Shown here: piece after piece, positions 45,019 through 58,340 of the stretch
Numbering within the stretch: the first letter of the stretch is position 1
Layout of the letters: each line of letters starts with the position of its first letter
Source of the DNA: Podospora pseudocomata
Taxonomy: Eukaryota; Ascomycota; Sordariomycetes; Sordariales; Podosporaceae
Direction: 5' to 3'
NCBI RefSeq assembly: GCF_035222375.1
Contig: NC_085890.1
Location: 3,720,001-3,784,000 of the forward strand
Length of the DNA: 64,000 bases
Program-made: the position numbers and the translations under genes
The notes under the pieces: generated by a model
Told to the model about the DNA's origin: nothing
The model's input: only the letters and a program-made list of their open reading frames with translations
The model's database searches: none

Positions 45019-46021
45019 GAGTAAGCTTTGTTTACGGGTTATGCTGCGTATGTCGATATAAGCAAGGCGTTTGGTATGGTTAAACAGTGGTAAGGAATAC
45101 AGAACATTGGATTGTGTAGGCACCTTGATAACACAGCCGAGGGTGCCAGGGGTATTCCAAGGTTGCTTTCCGCCCCTCAACAGGGGAGTTGAAACTTGAG
45201 ATGGTCAAAGAACTCTTGGAGGCCTTGACAGATAACCGGTGAACGTTCCGTTGGAAAATGAAATTGGTACTCTTTGCTTTGGCTCGTGGTTCAAGTCCCT
45301 GTATAAGTTCACGTGGGTTCTCCCAGAACGCCGTGTAACAGAAGGTTTCCAGCCGTCGAACAAAGTTTGCACCATGATGGCCGGTGATTCATCAACGTAG
45401 AGTCAGTGTTTGGTGGGAATTTGCATGATGATGAGTTGAGGGCTTCGTAGATCAAGTGTCCGTTTATATGCGATAGTATCCCCCTGGGGCATTGGAGATT
45501 CACTTGCTTGATGATTCACTTGCTTGATGATTCACTTGCTTGATATGACAGAACAGCTGATGAAAACAGTAGGGTTCACGTGCGGCAAAGGAGCCGGCTA
45601 TCGATAAGACAGGATGCCCGGCTTAGTGGAGTACGGATGGCAAGGTACCTGAGGAAGCTCGGGCTGGACCCATCTCCACTGTATCCATTGTTTCTTTCAA
45701 CTTTTTCTCTTTCGTCCGCCATGGGCCCTTTACCCATTCCGACATCCGCAGCAGAGCTTATAGACTATTCACTGGCTTCCTGACGACACACTTTCGCTTT
45801 TCCTTTTCCCATCACCACCAACCTCTCCGTCGTTCAGGTACGTAAGAGCAACCCCGGTCACCGTTGCCCTCTTGGCACCTGTACATCCTCGCAGCACACT
45901 TCGCCCCGCAACCGATGTTCCCCGCTAACAGCGCAACCTGCAGACCAAAAAAAAAAAACTCGACGATTTGTTCGGGTCTTGTCTGACGCAGACAGGCCCC
46001 TCTTGATTCTTCTTCTTCATC
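45019..46021. other. Intergenic, with a short tandem repeat
   Basis: About 1 kb before the PRPP synthetase. It holds three copies of a 16-base repeat and, near the right end, a run of A residues. A GGTTCAAGTCC sequence near 45290 resembles a tRNA B box, but no tRNA folds around it. Confidence 0.5.
45497..45544. repeat. 16-bp tandem repeat, 3 perfect copies
   Basis: GATTCACTTGCTTGAT is repeated three times without change (45497-45512, 45513-45528, 45529-45544). Confidence 0.9.
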
Positions 46022-47329
46022 ATGTCGGCAGAAATGGCGAACGAGATCAAGCTGATCAGTGGCCGCAGCCACCCCGAGCTGAGCGACAAGATTGCGAAGC
46101 GGTACGAACTCCCCCCCGGACAGCGAGACAGACAGACGAGAGAGAGAACGAGAACGAGAACACGGACGGAATAGTAGAGCGCGCTTTTGCTGATTCACTT
46201 ACACAGACTCGGCATTGAGGTGGCGAGGACCATCTCCCTCAACTACTCAAACCAGGAAACCTCCTTCACCGTCGGCGAGTCGGTCCGCGACGAGGATGTC
46301 TTCATTGTGCAGTCCACCGCTACCGGCGACGTGAACGAGGGCTTGATGGAGCTGTTGATCATGATCTCGGCCTGCAGAACTGCTAGGTGGGCAACGACAT
46401 GACCATCACCGAGTGAACTGCACGTTTGCTGACCTTGAGGCTTTGCGCGCAGTGCGAGGAGGATAACAGCTGTTATGTAAGAGCTTTCAAACCGATCGCG
46501 CCAATTCCCACCATGACGGATACGGGCGCTGACTGACCATTGCAGTCCCAACTTTCCCTATGCTCGTCAGGACAAGAAGGACAAGTCCAGAGCCCCCATC
46601 AGCGCCAGATTGGTCGCCAACATGCTCCAGACAGCTGGCGCGAACCGTAAGAGAGCCGCGCTCAATCTCGCGGCGCAATGCTGACAGACACAGACATCGT
46701 GACGGTCGACCTCCACGCTTCTCAGATCCAGGGCTTCTTCAGTGTCCCAGTCGACAACCTCTACGCCGAGCCCTCTTTCCTCCGCTACATCAGGGAAAAC
46801 TTCAACCCAGAAGACTGCGTCATTGTGTCACCCGATGCCGGCGGTGCCAAGCGCGCTACCTCGATTGCCGATCACCTCAACACCGCTTTCGCTCTCATCC
46901 ACAAGGAGCGCCCCAGGCCAAACGTTGTCGGTCGCATGGTCCTTGTCGGCAACGTTGAGGACAAGGTTGCCATTCTCGTTGACGACATGGCTGATACCTG
47001 CGGCACTCTGGTCAAGGCTGCCGCGGTGCTCAAGGAGAATGGCGCCAAGTCGGTGCTGGCCCTTGTTACCCACGGTATTCTGTCTGGCAATGCCATTGAG
47101 ACCTTGAACGGAAGCGTCCTCACCGCCCTGGTGGTCACCAACACTGTGCCACTCGGCGACAAGGTGCAGAGGTGCCCCAAGCTTCGTGTTATCGACATCA
47201 GCCCGACCGTTGCCGAGGCCATCCGTCGTACTCACAATGGTAACTGCCATATCTCTCCGATCCCTGTGCTCTGTACTGACCTGTGTAGGCGAATCCGTAT
47301 CGTATCTTTTCACTCACGCCCCCGTCTAA
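46022..47329 (+). CDS. prs: Ribose-phosphate pyrophosphokinase (PRPP synthetase), 323 aa
   Basis: Six exons (46022-46101, 46207-46386, 46453-46476, 46546-46646, 46694-47239, 47289-47329), one of only 24 bases, sum to 972 bases. [20 protein letters not shown] and [18 protein letters not shown] open the N-domain. [20 protein letters not shown] is the ATP-binding flexible-loop region rebuilt over the micro-exon. [20 protein letters not shown] and [13 protein letters not shown] follow. [15 protein letters not shown] is the PRPP-binding loop of the phosphoribosyltransferase fold. The enzyme makes PRPP from ribose-5-phosphate and ATP for purine, pyrimidine, His, Trp and NAD synthesis. Length and motifs equal those of the short, insertion-free Prs subunits (yeast Prs2/3/4 type), which work in hetero-oligomers. 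Confidence 0.95.
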
Positions 47330-48622
47330 ATATGCGGGTTGGCGGATAATTCATCATGCATTGGTAGGAGTTTAAAAACTGGTAAACGACATGAAAATGA
47401 CGAGAGGTGAGGTGTGAGCGCTGCGTTCTTGATCCGGGCGGTGGACTGCCACGTCTGTTTGTTCTCGTCTGAGAACTCGTGTCTGGGGCAGGCAGTGGGC
47501 AAGTGAAAGTCCAGCCATCCCGAATACCATTTCAGGGGTATTGCTTTGGCGTTTGGGGAATTTTCGTACCGGGTATAATAGAGACGATATGATTCTCTAA
47601 GAAACAAATATATCATGATTTTTGCTGATCTCAGTTTTTCCCCTTTTGTGAGAATACCGCAAGGTCGGTCTGAACAGTGGGTGTCCAAGTATCACTCTAT
47701 CGATGAGGTTTGAATATGCAGTCGGTATTTCTGAGAATAATAGGGGGTCTGTTTGTTTTTAAAATGGAGTTCGCCTCCGCTATTTGAATGCTGTCGGGGT
47801 TCACGGGGAAGTAATAAGGGGACTAATGGGGGTCTTGTTGTAGGCGGTTGTTTGAAGAAAGGGGTCTGTCTGGTTCTAACTTCGGCGATGTTGGATAATA
47901 GAGTTGCAAATCAACTATAGATTGTTGAATAGAAATACCGGCCTACAAAACGACAACACAATGCCCCGGAAGCCTCCGTCCCACAGGGAACGCTGATGAT
48001 CATCGTGGCCTTGGATACTACATTCAAACGGCCAGCCCCCTCTTAACAAATCCATGTTGCTGTTCGGTTCCTTTGCTACCACCAAATCTACACTCCCACC
48101 ATAGCTGATAAAAAGGCCCGACATCATACTTTTCGTCCCGAGAGATAACCCTATTGGGCTGATTCTCCGTTAATCTGCACCCACTACGGGAGATGCCGAT
48201 GCAGCGCGGGAAACCATCGGGGGTGCCGACGCCACGTCTGAGGTGACGGCATTTGAATCTGTCGGGTGAGTAAGGCCAACAACTCCTGTAACCTCAACCC
48301 TCAAGCACAAGAAAGGCAGAGCACAGCCTTGCTTGCTCAGCCAGTCTACCTCATCGTTGACCGAGTGGGGAGTTTTACGTGCCAAGCATCTACAGCTCCG
48401 GCGGTGAAACATGAAACATAGGGAGAGAATGGGAACCGATAAATATCACAGAGTTTGTCTGAGATGGATGCCATCATGTCTTGGGTTACCGGACTGTTCA
48501 CACCGAGACAAACATTGTAGATCCTGTCGGCTTCAAGAATTCATCGCTATATCCATCGAAAAATCACATCACTTCACAACTTCATATCTTGTCTCGTTTG
48601 CAAGCTCCCCATCTACCTTGCA
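47330..48622. other. Intergenic, no supported gene
   Basis: About 1.3 kb. A minus-strand 80-codon frame (48170-48412) has no recognisable family. The right end holds the promoter of the reductase. Confidence 0.45.
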
Positions 48623-51600
48623 ATGTCCTCTCTCACATATGTTGTCGACGAGCTCGCCGCTGAGGTCCCTCACGATACCTGGGTCAAGATCCCATCATCA
48701 ACGACCAAGATTGAAGAGATCACATGGCAAAACTTTACTTTCCAGCAGCTCGGCCAAGCGGTGGACAGGCTAGCTCACTGGATTGACAAACACTTGGGCC
48801 CGGCTGACTTGGGCCGGGACGAGTCCCTTGCCTACACTGGCATCAACGACATTCGATACCCCATAGTCATCCTGGCGGCGTTGAAGACCGGGCACAAGGT
48901 TGGTAACACCATGTGAGGTTACCGCGACCAACTCTAACAAATAGCAGAGCCTTCTATTATCGCCCAGAAACTCCGTTGAGGGCCACTGCGCTCTCTTAAC
49001 CCCCACCCGCTGCACCAAACTTCTTCACAGCCAAGAGCTCTCCGACCAAGCTTCTGAAATCGGTCAAAAGCTCGGCCATCTCAGCGTCCTCCGCATCCCA
49101 GACCTGGAACACCTTCTCGAGACCACCACCAACCCCACCCCGTACCAGAGCAAATGCAATGATACGACCCCCGACCACGAGACAGTCATGATCCTCCACT
49201 CAAGCGGCACCACCGGCCTCCCCAAGCCCATCCCCCTCAAAGCCGGCGTCCTCACCACCGCCGGCAGACTACTCGCCACCCTCCCCACCCCCGCCGGCCG
49301 TCTAAACACCCACGACCCGCTCTACACCACCCCCCTCATCCTCTCCATGCCCCCCTTCTTCCACGCCTTTGGCATAAACCTCCTCGTTCGATCCCTCCAC
49401 TACCGCCGCCCTCTCGTCCTCCTCCCACCCAGCACCCCCCCAACAGCAGAGCTGATGCTCCACGCAGTGAAAACCACCCGCCCGACAGGCATGGTCTGCA
49501 CCCCTTCTATTCTGGAAGATATCTGCAGTTTGCCTCACGGGATTGAGACCCTGAGGGCGTCAGATATCGAGTGTATCTACTCCGGCGGCGCACCACTAGC
49601 CAGGTCATGCGGCGATGTCATTGGGGAGGAACTCTCCCCTCGTATCACGCTGGTGAACGGGATCGGCACGACCGAGATTTGGAACGCGACCGGGTATGCA
49701 CCGCTGGACCCGAGGGATTGGGAGTATTTCGAGTGGAATCCTGCCGCGGGGGTTGTCATGGAGGGGGTTGGTGAAGACAAAAATACTGCCGAGTTGGTGA
49801 TTAAGCGGTTGGGAGGAGAGGAGGGGAGGTTCCAGTTTGTGTTTTATAACTTTCCCGAGTCGGAAGAGTGGCGGACGAAGGACTTGTTTGAGCGCCATCC
49901 GCTGAAAGAAAATTTGTGGAGGTATGTGGGACGGGTGGATGATGTTATTGTGCTGAGTAATGGGGAGAAGCTGAATCCGGTGACGTTTGAGAAAATGGTG
50001 GAGGGGCATTCGATCGTGAAAGGGGCGGTGATGGTGGGGAGTGGGCGGTTCCAGACGGGACTGATCGTGGAGGTGCATGATGCGAGTTTGGGGGTGGAGG
50101 AGGTGGTTGAGAGGATTTGGGAGAGTGTTGAGGAGGCGAATGAGCAGTACCCGGCTCATGCGAGGGTGTGGAAGTCGATGGTGAGGGTCGCGCGACAAGA
50201 CAAGCCGTTTGAGAGGACGCCGAAGGGGACGGTGATGAGGAGGAATACGTATTTGGCTTATCAGGCCGAGATTGAAGAGATGTATGCCAGTGCGATGGTT
50301 ATCAATGGGATTGCAGCTGAGGGTGTGTTGGACGAGACCATGATCTTGGCTCAAATTCGGGATGCGGTCAACAGCGTGATCAAGCGACGCGGAGACGTTA
50401 CAGACGACACTAACCTGTTCGTCCTTGGCTTCGACTCCCTTCAAGTCCTTCAGCTCATCCTCACCCTCAAAGGCACCGTCCAATCCAGCCTGCAAGGCAA
50501 AGTCTCGCTCCGTCTGGTCTACGAAAACCCCAGCATCAGCCAACTTCACCGCGCTCTCTGCTCTGCCCCAGCCACCGCCACCACCAACACGTCAAGAGCA
50601 GACAAATTCGACGCGCTCATCAAAGAATACACCTCCTCCCTCCGCCTCCCCCGTCCTTCCCACACCGAATCCAAAGGCTTCAAAGTCATCCTCACCGGCA
50701 CAACCGGCACCCTCGGCTCCTCCCTCCTCTCCTCCCTCCTGGCCAACCCAACCATAACCCACATCTACTGCCTCAACCGCTCCAAACCCATCTCCCCCAA
50801 CACCTCCCGAGTTACATATCTCCAAACCGACCTCCTCCACCCTACCCTCGGCCTCTCATCCGAAACCTACAACACCCTCAAACACCCCCAACTGCTAATC
50901 CACTCCGCCTGGCCCGTTAACTTCAACCTCCCCTTCGACTCCTTCCTCCCTTCCATCTCCGGCACAGCCAATCTCATGGCCCTCAACCCAGCAAAATTCG
51001 TCTTCATCTCCTCCATCGCCACCGCCATGGCGGGGACCTCACCTGTCCCGGAAAACTTCACCCAAGACCACAACCTCCCCTTGTCAACAGGGTACGCCGA
51101 GTCCAAACACCTCGCCTCCTGTGTCCTGGCCAACTCCCCCATCCCGAGCACAATTCTGAGGGTAGGGCAGCTTGCTGGGAGGGCAGATGGTGTAGGGAGA
51201 CAGTGGAATAAACACGAGTGGGTTCCTAGCTTGGTGCAGACATCCCTCAACATGGGGATGATCCCGTCCACCTTGGGGGGGAACCAAAAAGCAGTGGATT
51301 GGATACCCGTTGATCTTGCCGCTGAGGCGATTGTGGAGCTGGGGTTGGGGGGCAGTGGGAAGGGGAGGGAGTGTTACAATGTTGTCAACCCCTCCTGTGC
51401 TGATTGGGAGGGGACGATGGTTGGCGCCGTGCAGGAGTATGCAGGCAAGACTGAGAGGGGGGAGCTAAAGGTGGTGGGGGTAGCAGAGTGGCTGGATGCT
51501 TTGGGGGAAAAGAACGACGCAGAACGGTACCCGGCCTTGAAGCTGAAGGAGTTCTTTGAGGGGTGGAGAGACGAGAGACAGGGTCCGGTCATCTTTCAGA

Positions 51601-51695
51601 CAGACAAGGCGAAAAAGACAAGCCAGACGATGGGGAAGATGGCGGCTGTGACCGGGGAGATGATGAGTCGGTGGCTGGATGCTTGGGCTTTTTGA
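48623..51695 (+). CDS. NRPS-like adenylate-forming reductase (A-T-R), ~1007 aa
   Basis: Two exons (48623-48898, 48948-51695) with a 49 bp phase-0 intron. The adenylation domain shows ILHSSGTTGLPKPI (A3, about residue 172), LVNGIGTTEIWN (A5) and WRYVGRVDDVIVLSNGEKLN (A8-like). The carrier domain has NLFVLGFDSLQVLQL with the phosphopantetheine Ser near residue 586. The thioester reductase domain follows: VILTGTTGTLGSSLL (NADPH binding, from about residue 670), FVFISSIATAMAGTS and GYAESKHLAS (YxxxK, about residue 807). Such proteins activate an acid, load it on the carrier and release it as aldehyde or alcohol; fungal examples act on aromatic or amino acids such as L-aminoadipate. No condensation domain. 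No biosynthetic partner genes lie nearby (PRPP synthetase on the left, PSF2 on the right). The acid cannot be predicted with confidence. Confidence 0.93.
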
Positions 51696-51773
51696 CACGA
51701 TAGGGTGTTAAAACCGTAGACATGGACAGGAATAGACCATCCCTCGCGCAACTCATGCCTTCCATTCGGGTAT

Positions 51774-52636
51774 TTAGATCCCCATATCATCATCACTATC
51801 CCCATCCCCACCATAACCACCCCTGCCCCCATCTCCCCCACCCAGATCCATCTCTTCCTCTTTTTCTCGTCTCGCCGTCTCGACCGCACCACCAATCTTC
51901 CTCACCCCATCCACAACCCCCAAGACAAACCCCCTATTCTCTGCCAACTCCATCGCTCCCACGCCACGCAAACTAACCACACCCCCTTGTCCTTCCGCCC
52001 CCAGCGTCTCCGCCGAATCTCTCATCTTCGCCGCCCTGACCTCCACCAAATCCCGTAACAACCCCCTAATCTCACTGGTATTCCCCCCCAAATCATCGCT
52101 CGCGTGCGTTATAAGCGCCTCGGCAACCTCCAACCAGTGGTACGGCAAATACCCCGCCGGCGCGGCGCTGGTACAATTACTCCGAAACGGCGGGCTCAAT
52201 ATTACTTCGCTGCTGTCACCCCCACCTATCCTCCCCGCATAACCAGGTTGTGACTGTCTCGCTCGTGAAGCGGTAGGCATTGGCTCCGAGAAAGCGTGAG
52301 GGTGCACTTTCGTCTCGCGGTGGACAATGTCGGCTAGGGAGGCGGGGTGCAGCCATGGTGGGGGGACGATGTTGGCGCGGCGCTGCTTTTTGAGGAGGAG
52401 GGCTAGCCAGAGGGGGAGGTCGGCTCGGTGGGGTGGGCGGAGGGGGGGGGTTTTGCCCTGTGGTGGACGAGATGTTAGACCAGGCAGGGAAAAGGGAGAG
52501 GTGGTGGCGGTGGGAAACATACCGACAGCAGATCGATGCTTTCTAATCGTTGTCTAGGAACCACTGTGACGAGCTCCATTTCGGCGACGAAGGCGACCTC
52601 GGAATGGGTAAGGCCTAATGGTAGAGGGAGAGCCAT
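51774..52636 (-). CDS. psf2: GINS complex subunit PSF2, 265 aa
   Basis: Two exons (52636-52523, 52457-51774) with a 65 bp intron. [20 protein letters not shown] and [19 protein letters not shown] form the N-terminal B-like domain; [20 protein letters not shown] and [14 protein letters not shown] are the strongly conserved PSF2 core; [20 protein letters not shown] continues the helical A domain. PSF2 is part of the tetrameric GINS complex, which joins Cdc45 and Mcm2-7 in the CMG replicative helicase. The C-terminal ~50 residues are acidic and Gly-rich ([20 protein letters not shown]), a common fungal extension. It is convergent with the A-T-R reductase, the stop codons being about 80 bp apart. 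Confidence 0.95.
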
Positions 52637-53347
52637 TGTGAATAGTTGATGGGGGGCGGGAGTTGCTGGTGGGTATCGTGGGATTCGGAAAGTACTGTGG
52701 TATATAGTGTCACCTCTTCATGTCGTATTTTGGTTTGTTATATGATTTTAGTCGCAATTCGAGAGCTCTGGCGGTTGGGAATTAACTGAACTGCTATCGA
52801 AAGTCGGCGTGTCGCGTAAAGTGAAAACGCGGGGCACTGACGTCGCCTGGGGCCCACAAGGCTGGACCGCCAAGCCACTAGGAAAAAGGGGTTTATAGGG
52901 GGTACCCTAACCCTGAATCAGGTTGTTTCCTTGCTTGTGATCTTGATCCAACCCCTATGATCTATCTGAGGTATGACACTTGCATACTGCCGCAAAGAAC
53001 CTTGTACTTCCGCCAATACAACAAGATCCCACACCTCGGACAAAGATCTGTCCCCTTGTCACCCGTAGGAAAACAAGCTTTCGAATATATTGGCTTGGTC
53101 AGCCGCGAAAATATGGCAATATGCAAGGTCGATTACGAAACAAAACTGTCCAAAAAACATCTATGGTATCAAAATGTATCTACAAGCAATCCCTCACACA
53201 TGACACGTTGCGTCTAGGGTAATTATCCTGAGTGCTGACAGGGCTGCAGCATAGGGCTCCCGTCTGACATGAGCAGGGCGGTAAGAATCTTCCCCCAACG
53301 TCGTCACAAAAATATCTTCTTCCGGCTGCTTGGGTAAGCAAACCGCT
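52637..53347. other. Intergenic, no gene seen
   Basis: About 700 bp between the PSF2 start and the 3' end of the next minus-strand gene. Short frames only. Confidence 0.5.
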
Positions 53348-55060
53348 TCATTGGTCGAGGTACTGAAGTGCTGGATCAATAGTACCGCCATATTCACCGC
53401 TTGATGAAAGGTCCTGGCCGAGGATCCCGAGAGCTGCTCGACTGTCCCAGAAGCCGTCTCGTCGTGGGTATTGTGTGAGCAAGGCGGTGGCGTCTGCTCG
53501 GACGGTGGGATCCAAGCATTTGGTTGCCGCAATGTAGAGAGCGCAAGTCGGCCCGCTGTCCAAGGTGAATATTTCGCTACATCCTTTGGAGACGGGTTGG
53601 TTGGCCAAGAGGACTCCAGAGAGGCGCACCATTTCTTTGAACTGCGATGTGATCTGTTCAGTGCCGTAGTGGTCTTGAAAGCCACAAGTTTTGATGTAGG
53701 CGTGAAGCACGATAGACTGGAGAAGCAGAGACGTCGCCTGAAGATAGGATGACCCCTTTCGAGGAGAGCTTGCCGGATTGTAAAGCGGCCAAAACATGTC
53801 ATTCCACCGTTCTAACATTCCAAGACACTGTGATTGCATGGTCTTGATCCCGGGCAGAAAGTCTCCATCCGCGTATGTTGGCCCAGCCATGGCTTGGCTG
53901 AAGTACAATGTCCAGTGCTGGATCGCGTCCCACCATCTTCTGGCCTCTCCGAGCCCGGAGAACTTGGTGGGCATGTCGTCTAGTGAAAGCCTGCTGTTGA
54001 TTTCGATGGGTACTTGAACTGAGCCAGTCATGAGGCCGATAGACCAAGCAGACCATTCCATCCTCTCAAATGCTTGCAGAATCTCGTCTTCTAGTTCGAG
54101 CTGGCCCATGCTTGCTTGCCCTGAGAGCATGAGACTGCCAAAACTGATATGATTGACGGCAGCTTCGTGGCTCCCATGCAAAATCTCAAAGCACGCAAAG
54201 AGAATGCAAGCAACAACTGCCACACGTAGAGTAGAAGCAGAGTTTGGCTCCTGTTGAAGTCGGATCAGTCGGATTGCTTGTCCGTAGTGCGTGAGGGCCG
54301 CGTTGTAGTGATAATCGTTGCCGTCCCCTCCTGAGGGCCCTGCTGGAACAATGTTTGGAAAAAGTGAGCAGGCAAGAGCACCAATGGCCATGAGAGCATA
54401 CCGAATGGCTGGTTCACCTTGGCTTATCTGTGGGATTGTTTGGGTGAACAACCGAGAGGAGAACCAGCCTCCCCCGAGATTATTGGCCAGACTGGACCAA
54501 CAGTCACAATAAAATGTCTCCCAGTGCTCGTCAAATTCATTGTTTTGGGAAGACTCCTGTGAGGAGTTTTCTCCCGCGCCATACTGGTCGCTCAGCTGCA
54601 GTGCCTCGAAATTGTCGGGAAGCCCCGAATCGCTCTTCTCAGACCGGGCTGATGGGGAAGACAGCCGCCGTCGTTTGTCGTCTCTCGGGGGCGCCAGTTC
54701 GGCTGTCTTGTACCCATCACAGAATCCTTGCCATTTCAAGCATCGCTGGCATGCAGGCTTGGCCTCGTCGCATTTCACATGTCGTCTCCTAAAAGGCACA
54801 CCGTTGTCAATATAACGCCCATGGTCTGTTGGAACAACCAGGCTGCCGAGTGATGACCTACTTGCCTGCAGCAGCAACTCTCAGTCAGTAATAGGCCTCT
54901 CGTTTATGCAGCATTTCGAGACTAGTGACCCACATGTAACACAACCGGAGCGCACTTTCGGTACGCTTGCCCTTGTGGCTCGTGGCCGGTGATCCAGGCT
55001 GAAGACAAAAGACTGGGGACCAGAACTGTGTTGCGAGTAAGCTAGATCAGTTTCGGCCAT
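53348..55060 (-). CDS. Zn2Cys6 transcription factor, 523 aa
   Basis: Two exons (55060-54930, 54788-53348) with a 141 bp intron falling inside the zinc cluster. Joined, they read KVRSGCVTC|GRRHVKCDE followed by AKPACQRCLKWQGFCDGY: six Cys with the normal spacing. A Gly stands where Lys/Arg usually follows the second Cys, at the exon border. The rest matches the Fungal_trans_2-like regulatory region (WETFYCDCWSSLANNLGGGW, PAIRYALMAIGALACSLFP, CILFACFEILHGSHEAAVNH), so it is a nuclear DNA-binding regulator. Targets are unknown. The donor GTCACT is non-consensus, but the alternative GTGGGT three bases upstream breaks frame. No obvious target cluster lies next to it. Confidence 0.85.
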
Positions 55061-58000
55061 GCAAGCGATAGCGAGAGTTCAACCCACCCTTCTGGCACAT
55101 TACTATCCCCAGTAGACCACGGAGTCTTGACCTTGAACATGCCAGTTCTCTTAGAGGAGGACATGATGGATATTCGATGATGATCTGGCATCGAAGAGAA
55201 TGAGTAGATCTTCGGATCACCTGTCCACACACCCAACCTCTTGATAAGGGGGGGACATCGAGTCCAATTTGAGGAAAACAGACCCAAAAGTGTACGGTGC
55301 CAAGATGGTGGCTTTGTGATTCTGAATCCAGGGTCCGGGTTACCAAGAGGTACTGCTGTGCTCGGCATGTCGGGTTGGATAAGACGAACGTCACAAACCT
55401 TGCCGCCATGAGGAGGTAAATGCGGAAGCCTGGTGGGTACGGTTGCACCACATCATCTAGGGTGTGCCAATAGCTTCCGGCAATGGATGGGTATGGGACG
55501 TACTTGTCGTATCAAGGGGCTGAGATAAGTCGTGATCCTGAGCAAAGATCAAAGTATATGCCAGGTACAGCCACTTTGGGTCGGAACGTGGTTGTGGATT
55601 CGGGTCGAAATACTCGACACATCGTTCCGTTTCTTGGTGCCTGTGCCATGACAAGGAGTCTGGAAGCGGGGGACCGGGCGGACAGACAGTGTGGGGGGAT
55701 GTTCTTTTGTTCCATACCATGGCGCCGTCACCGGTGTCTAGGTGGTCTGAACATTGACCATTCAGCTATCGCCCGGTAATTGCCATAATGCCGGTCGAGC
55801 TGTCTACCACACGGCATCAAGCTCGAAGCCAATTACAGCACGAATGAGAGGAGCGTTTCCTACACCAAAGGGACACAACGAAGCGATCTGTATAATCTGC
55901 AATCAGCGCCATGTCAGCATCGAAACTCCATCACACCACGGGCCAATCCATACAATTACCACATGAGCGGAGGTTGTAAGGAGGCTTAGTCGCTTTAGCG
56001 GTCTTGGCCCTGCAAGTCGAGGAGCGGACGGGAAGCGGAGGTGCGGCCGCATGCATGTGTCAATAATCTGTGGTTAGATGAATGACCTCCGGGTGGTACT
56101 ACCTCACATTACTGAAACAGGGTTGGTGTGAGATTGGGCTTCAAGATGGAGTTAAGAACGTCACATACCGACTGTGGTACAATGTTGGTGCGTGAGCATT
56201 TGGGACAAACACTTTGGTGGGCAAATTGCTGTAGTAAGCTGGCGCTTAACTCTGTTTGCCCTAGCGTGTGGCACCTTGGCCAGGTTATCAGGGCTAATTG
56301 TCCCTTTGAACAGACCTAAAGTCAACGTCAACTCCCGAACATCACAATACCTATTCCAAGTTGACCAACATCATGATTGCTGACTGTATCCAGGGATGTC
56401 AGGCAACGATTTACTTTCGTGCCATCAACCCGAGCGAATATACACGAACGGACTTCCCCTTCCACCGCCAAACATCAACACCCAAACCTGAATTGCACAA
56501 TTGCATCTCCAGATGCCAAGCAATCAGATTGGGAAGGAGCAAGGGTAGAAAACCATGTGAGTTGATTGGTCAAGCAACGATCCCATTGAACACACTCTGC
56601 CTTGCTGACAGCCTAAGCTGAGAATGTATCGTATTGTTGCTCTCATTCAGCTCGCATTTTGTTGCACGGTACTGACATCACAGAGTTCAAAAAGAGTAAC
56701 CCGTATCCGACCCGGACATCTCCTCCTACAATCCAACAACTCAAGTGCTCGACTTATCTCAAGTACATGTCAGACTTCTTAGGCAACGACAAAACCAACT
56801 TCTGGCGAGATTAACGCCGCTGACGGTCAAATGTTTGGAACTCGAGCCGCAAACTTTATTTTCTTTCCGGAATGATATCCAATCGGTTGCCGCTGTCGTA
56901 TTAATCAAGTCTTGGAGCGGGCCGAGGTCCAAATGTTACCTTGACTGACCTTATCCATCCTCACGACGTTTCAGGGGAATCGACATTACCAGCTTCATCT
57001 CGCGCGACTCTATAGGATGGCCATGTCAGCAGAATTCCACGAAAGGTTGTTGCCTGCTTATCATGAAGTCATCGACAGATACAAAACACAAAAACTGTCC
57101 TCCTACCTACTTCGACATGGAATCCAAGATTATTGTCATTCTTATTGCTAATCAAATTCTCCAGCTCGGGCAATGTGCACATATCGAATATTGGTTCATT
57201 CTATGAGACAGACCTATGCACTGGTTCTTTTTTGTTACCATTGGCGTTGGGTAGGAACTCGACCCTTGCATCAGCCCATGAAAATCGCTAGCTCATGAAA
57301 ACACAGCCCCCTTCACCCCACATCGCCTACAACACTAACACTAACCTTCAATTTTATGTATCAATGGGAAATCTCAAGAAGCACTGGCCCGTCGAATTCC
57401 ATCCCCGTCTCATGTTGGTTCCGGTTCCACTCGCGCGTGCGGCGAGGCAGACCAGGGGGCATTCTTCCCGGCTGACTTGCATTGTCACCAAACCCCACCG
57501 CTGCCACTGTGCAACGGAACCCCTTACCCAGAAGCGACCCTCGTAACGGCATCCGAAGGGAGGTTGCCACGTTGTTCACACGATTTACCCGCGGCAGATA
57601 TTATTCCTCTTGCTGAATCATCAGTCCCCATGCACAGTCAAACAATCAAGCTTTCTGTGTAACCACAGGGGGGTAGTTGCTTATGAAATCTCATTCTCTT
57701 GGTAAGTGAGGGCACTCCTACTGCCTCCCAGCGCAGCTTGAACAACCTACCCAGATATAACCTCAGTCTACAGAAGGCCACGCGTCAAAGAGTCATGTTA
57801 TCATATCGACAGAAGTCCGCGGCCAGATACCAAGGATTCGTGCATATGGATGTACATAACCGTGTCACCTCGGCAATGGCAAAGCCACAATGGGGTTGCG
57901 CCAACAACGCTACCCTCTAAGCAAAATCAAAGAGATCAAGTATCATGACGGAAAGGCGGGCTCAGCTCCGTCTATCAAGCTTACGATCAGTGAGCCGTGA

Positions 58001-58340
58001 GAGGAAGGTTGACAAGAAATCCTTCATTACCTCAGCTACCTTACTTCTGGCCAACTTGAAAAGTCTTGAAATGTTTCACTGCCAGGGACTGACTGACCAA
58101 GGGCAGTGCTGCAATCTACCTAGCAACTTATCAAGCAAGTAAACTCCCTGTTGGAGGCCTCCCATGGTTTAGCCAGCTCTCCTGAACCACAAACTTCCGA
58201 TGAAAATATGCACCAGGTGTACTGGCAAAACACAACAATGCCATGAAGAGACCAGTATTACAGTAAGAATTTTCATCATGCCAAAAATTTTTTTTTAATT
58301 CTCAGTTCTAGACTAAGCTCATTTATCTATACATCAAGCC
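55061..58340. other. Gene-poor stretch, about 3.3 kb
   Basis: No frame longer than about 135 codons and none with recognisable motifs. No terminal repeats, long tandem repeats or transposon remnants are evident. The left edge carries the promoter of the Zn2Cys6 factor. Confidence 0.45.

Noticed and set aside
45180-45310. tRNA candidate around GGTTCAAGTCC
   Set aside because: The B-box-like sequence has no pairing T stem, acceptor stem or A box at the right distance.
48170-48412. 80-codon minus-strand frame / short plus-strand Ala-rich peptide
   Set aside because: No start context, splice partner or family; both strands give equally weak peptides.
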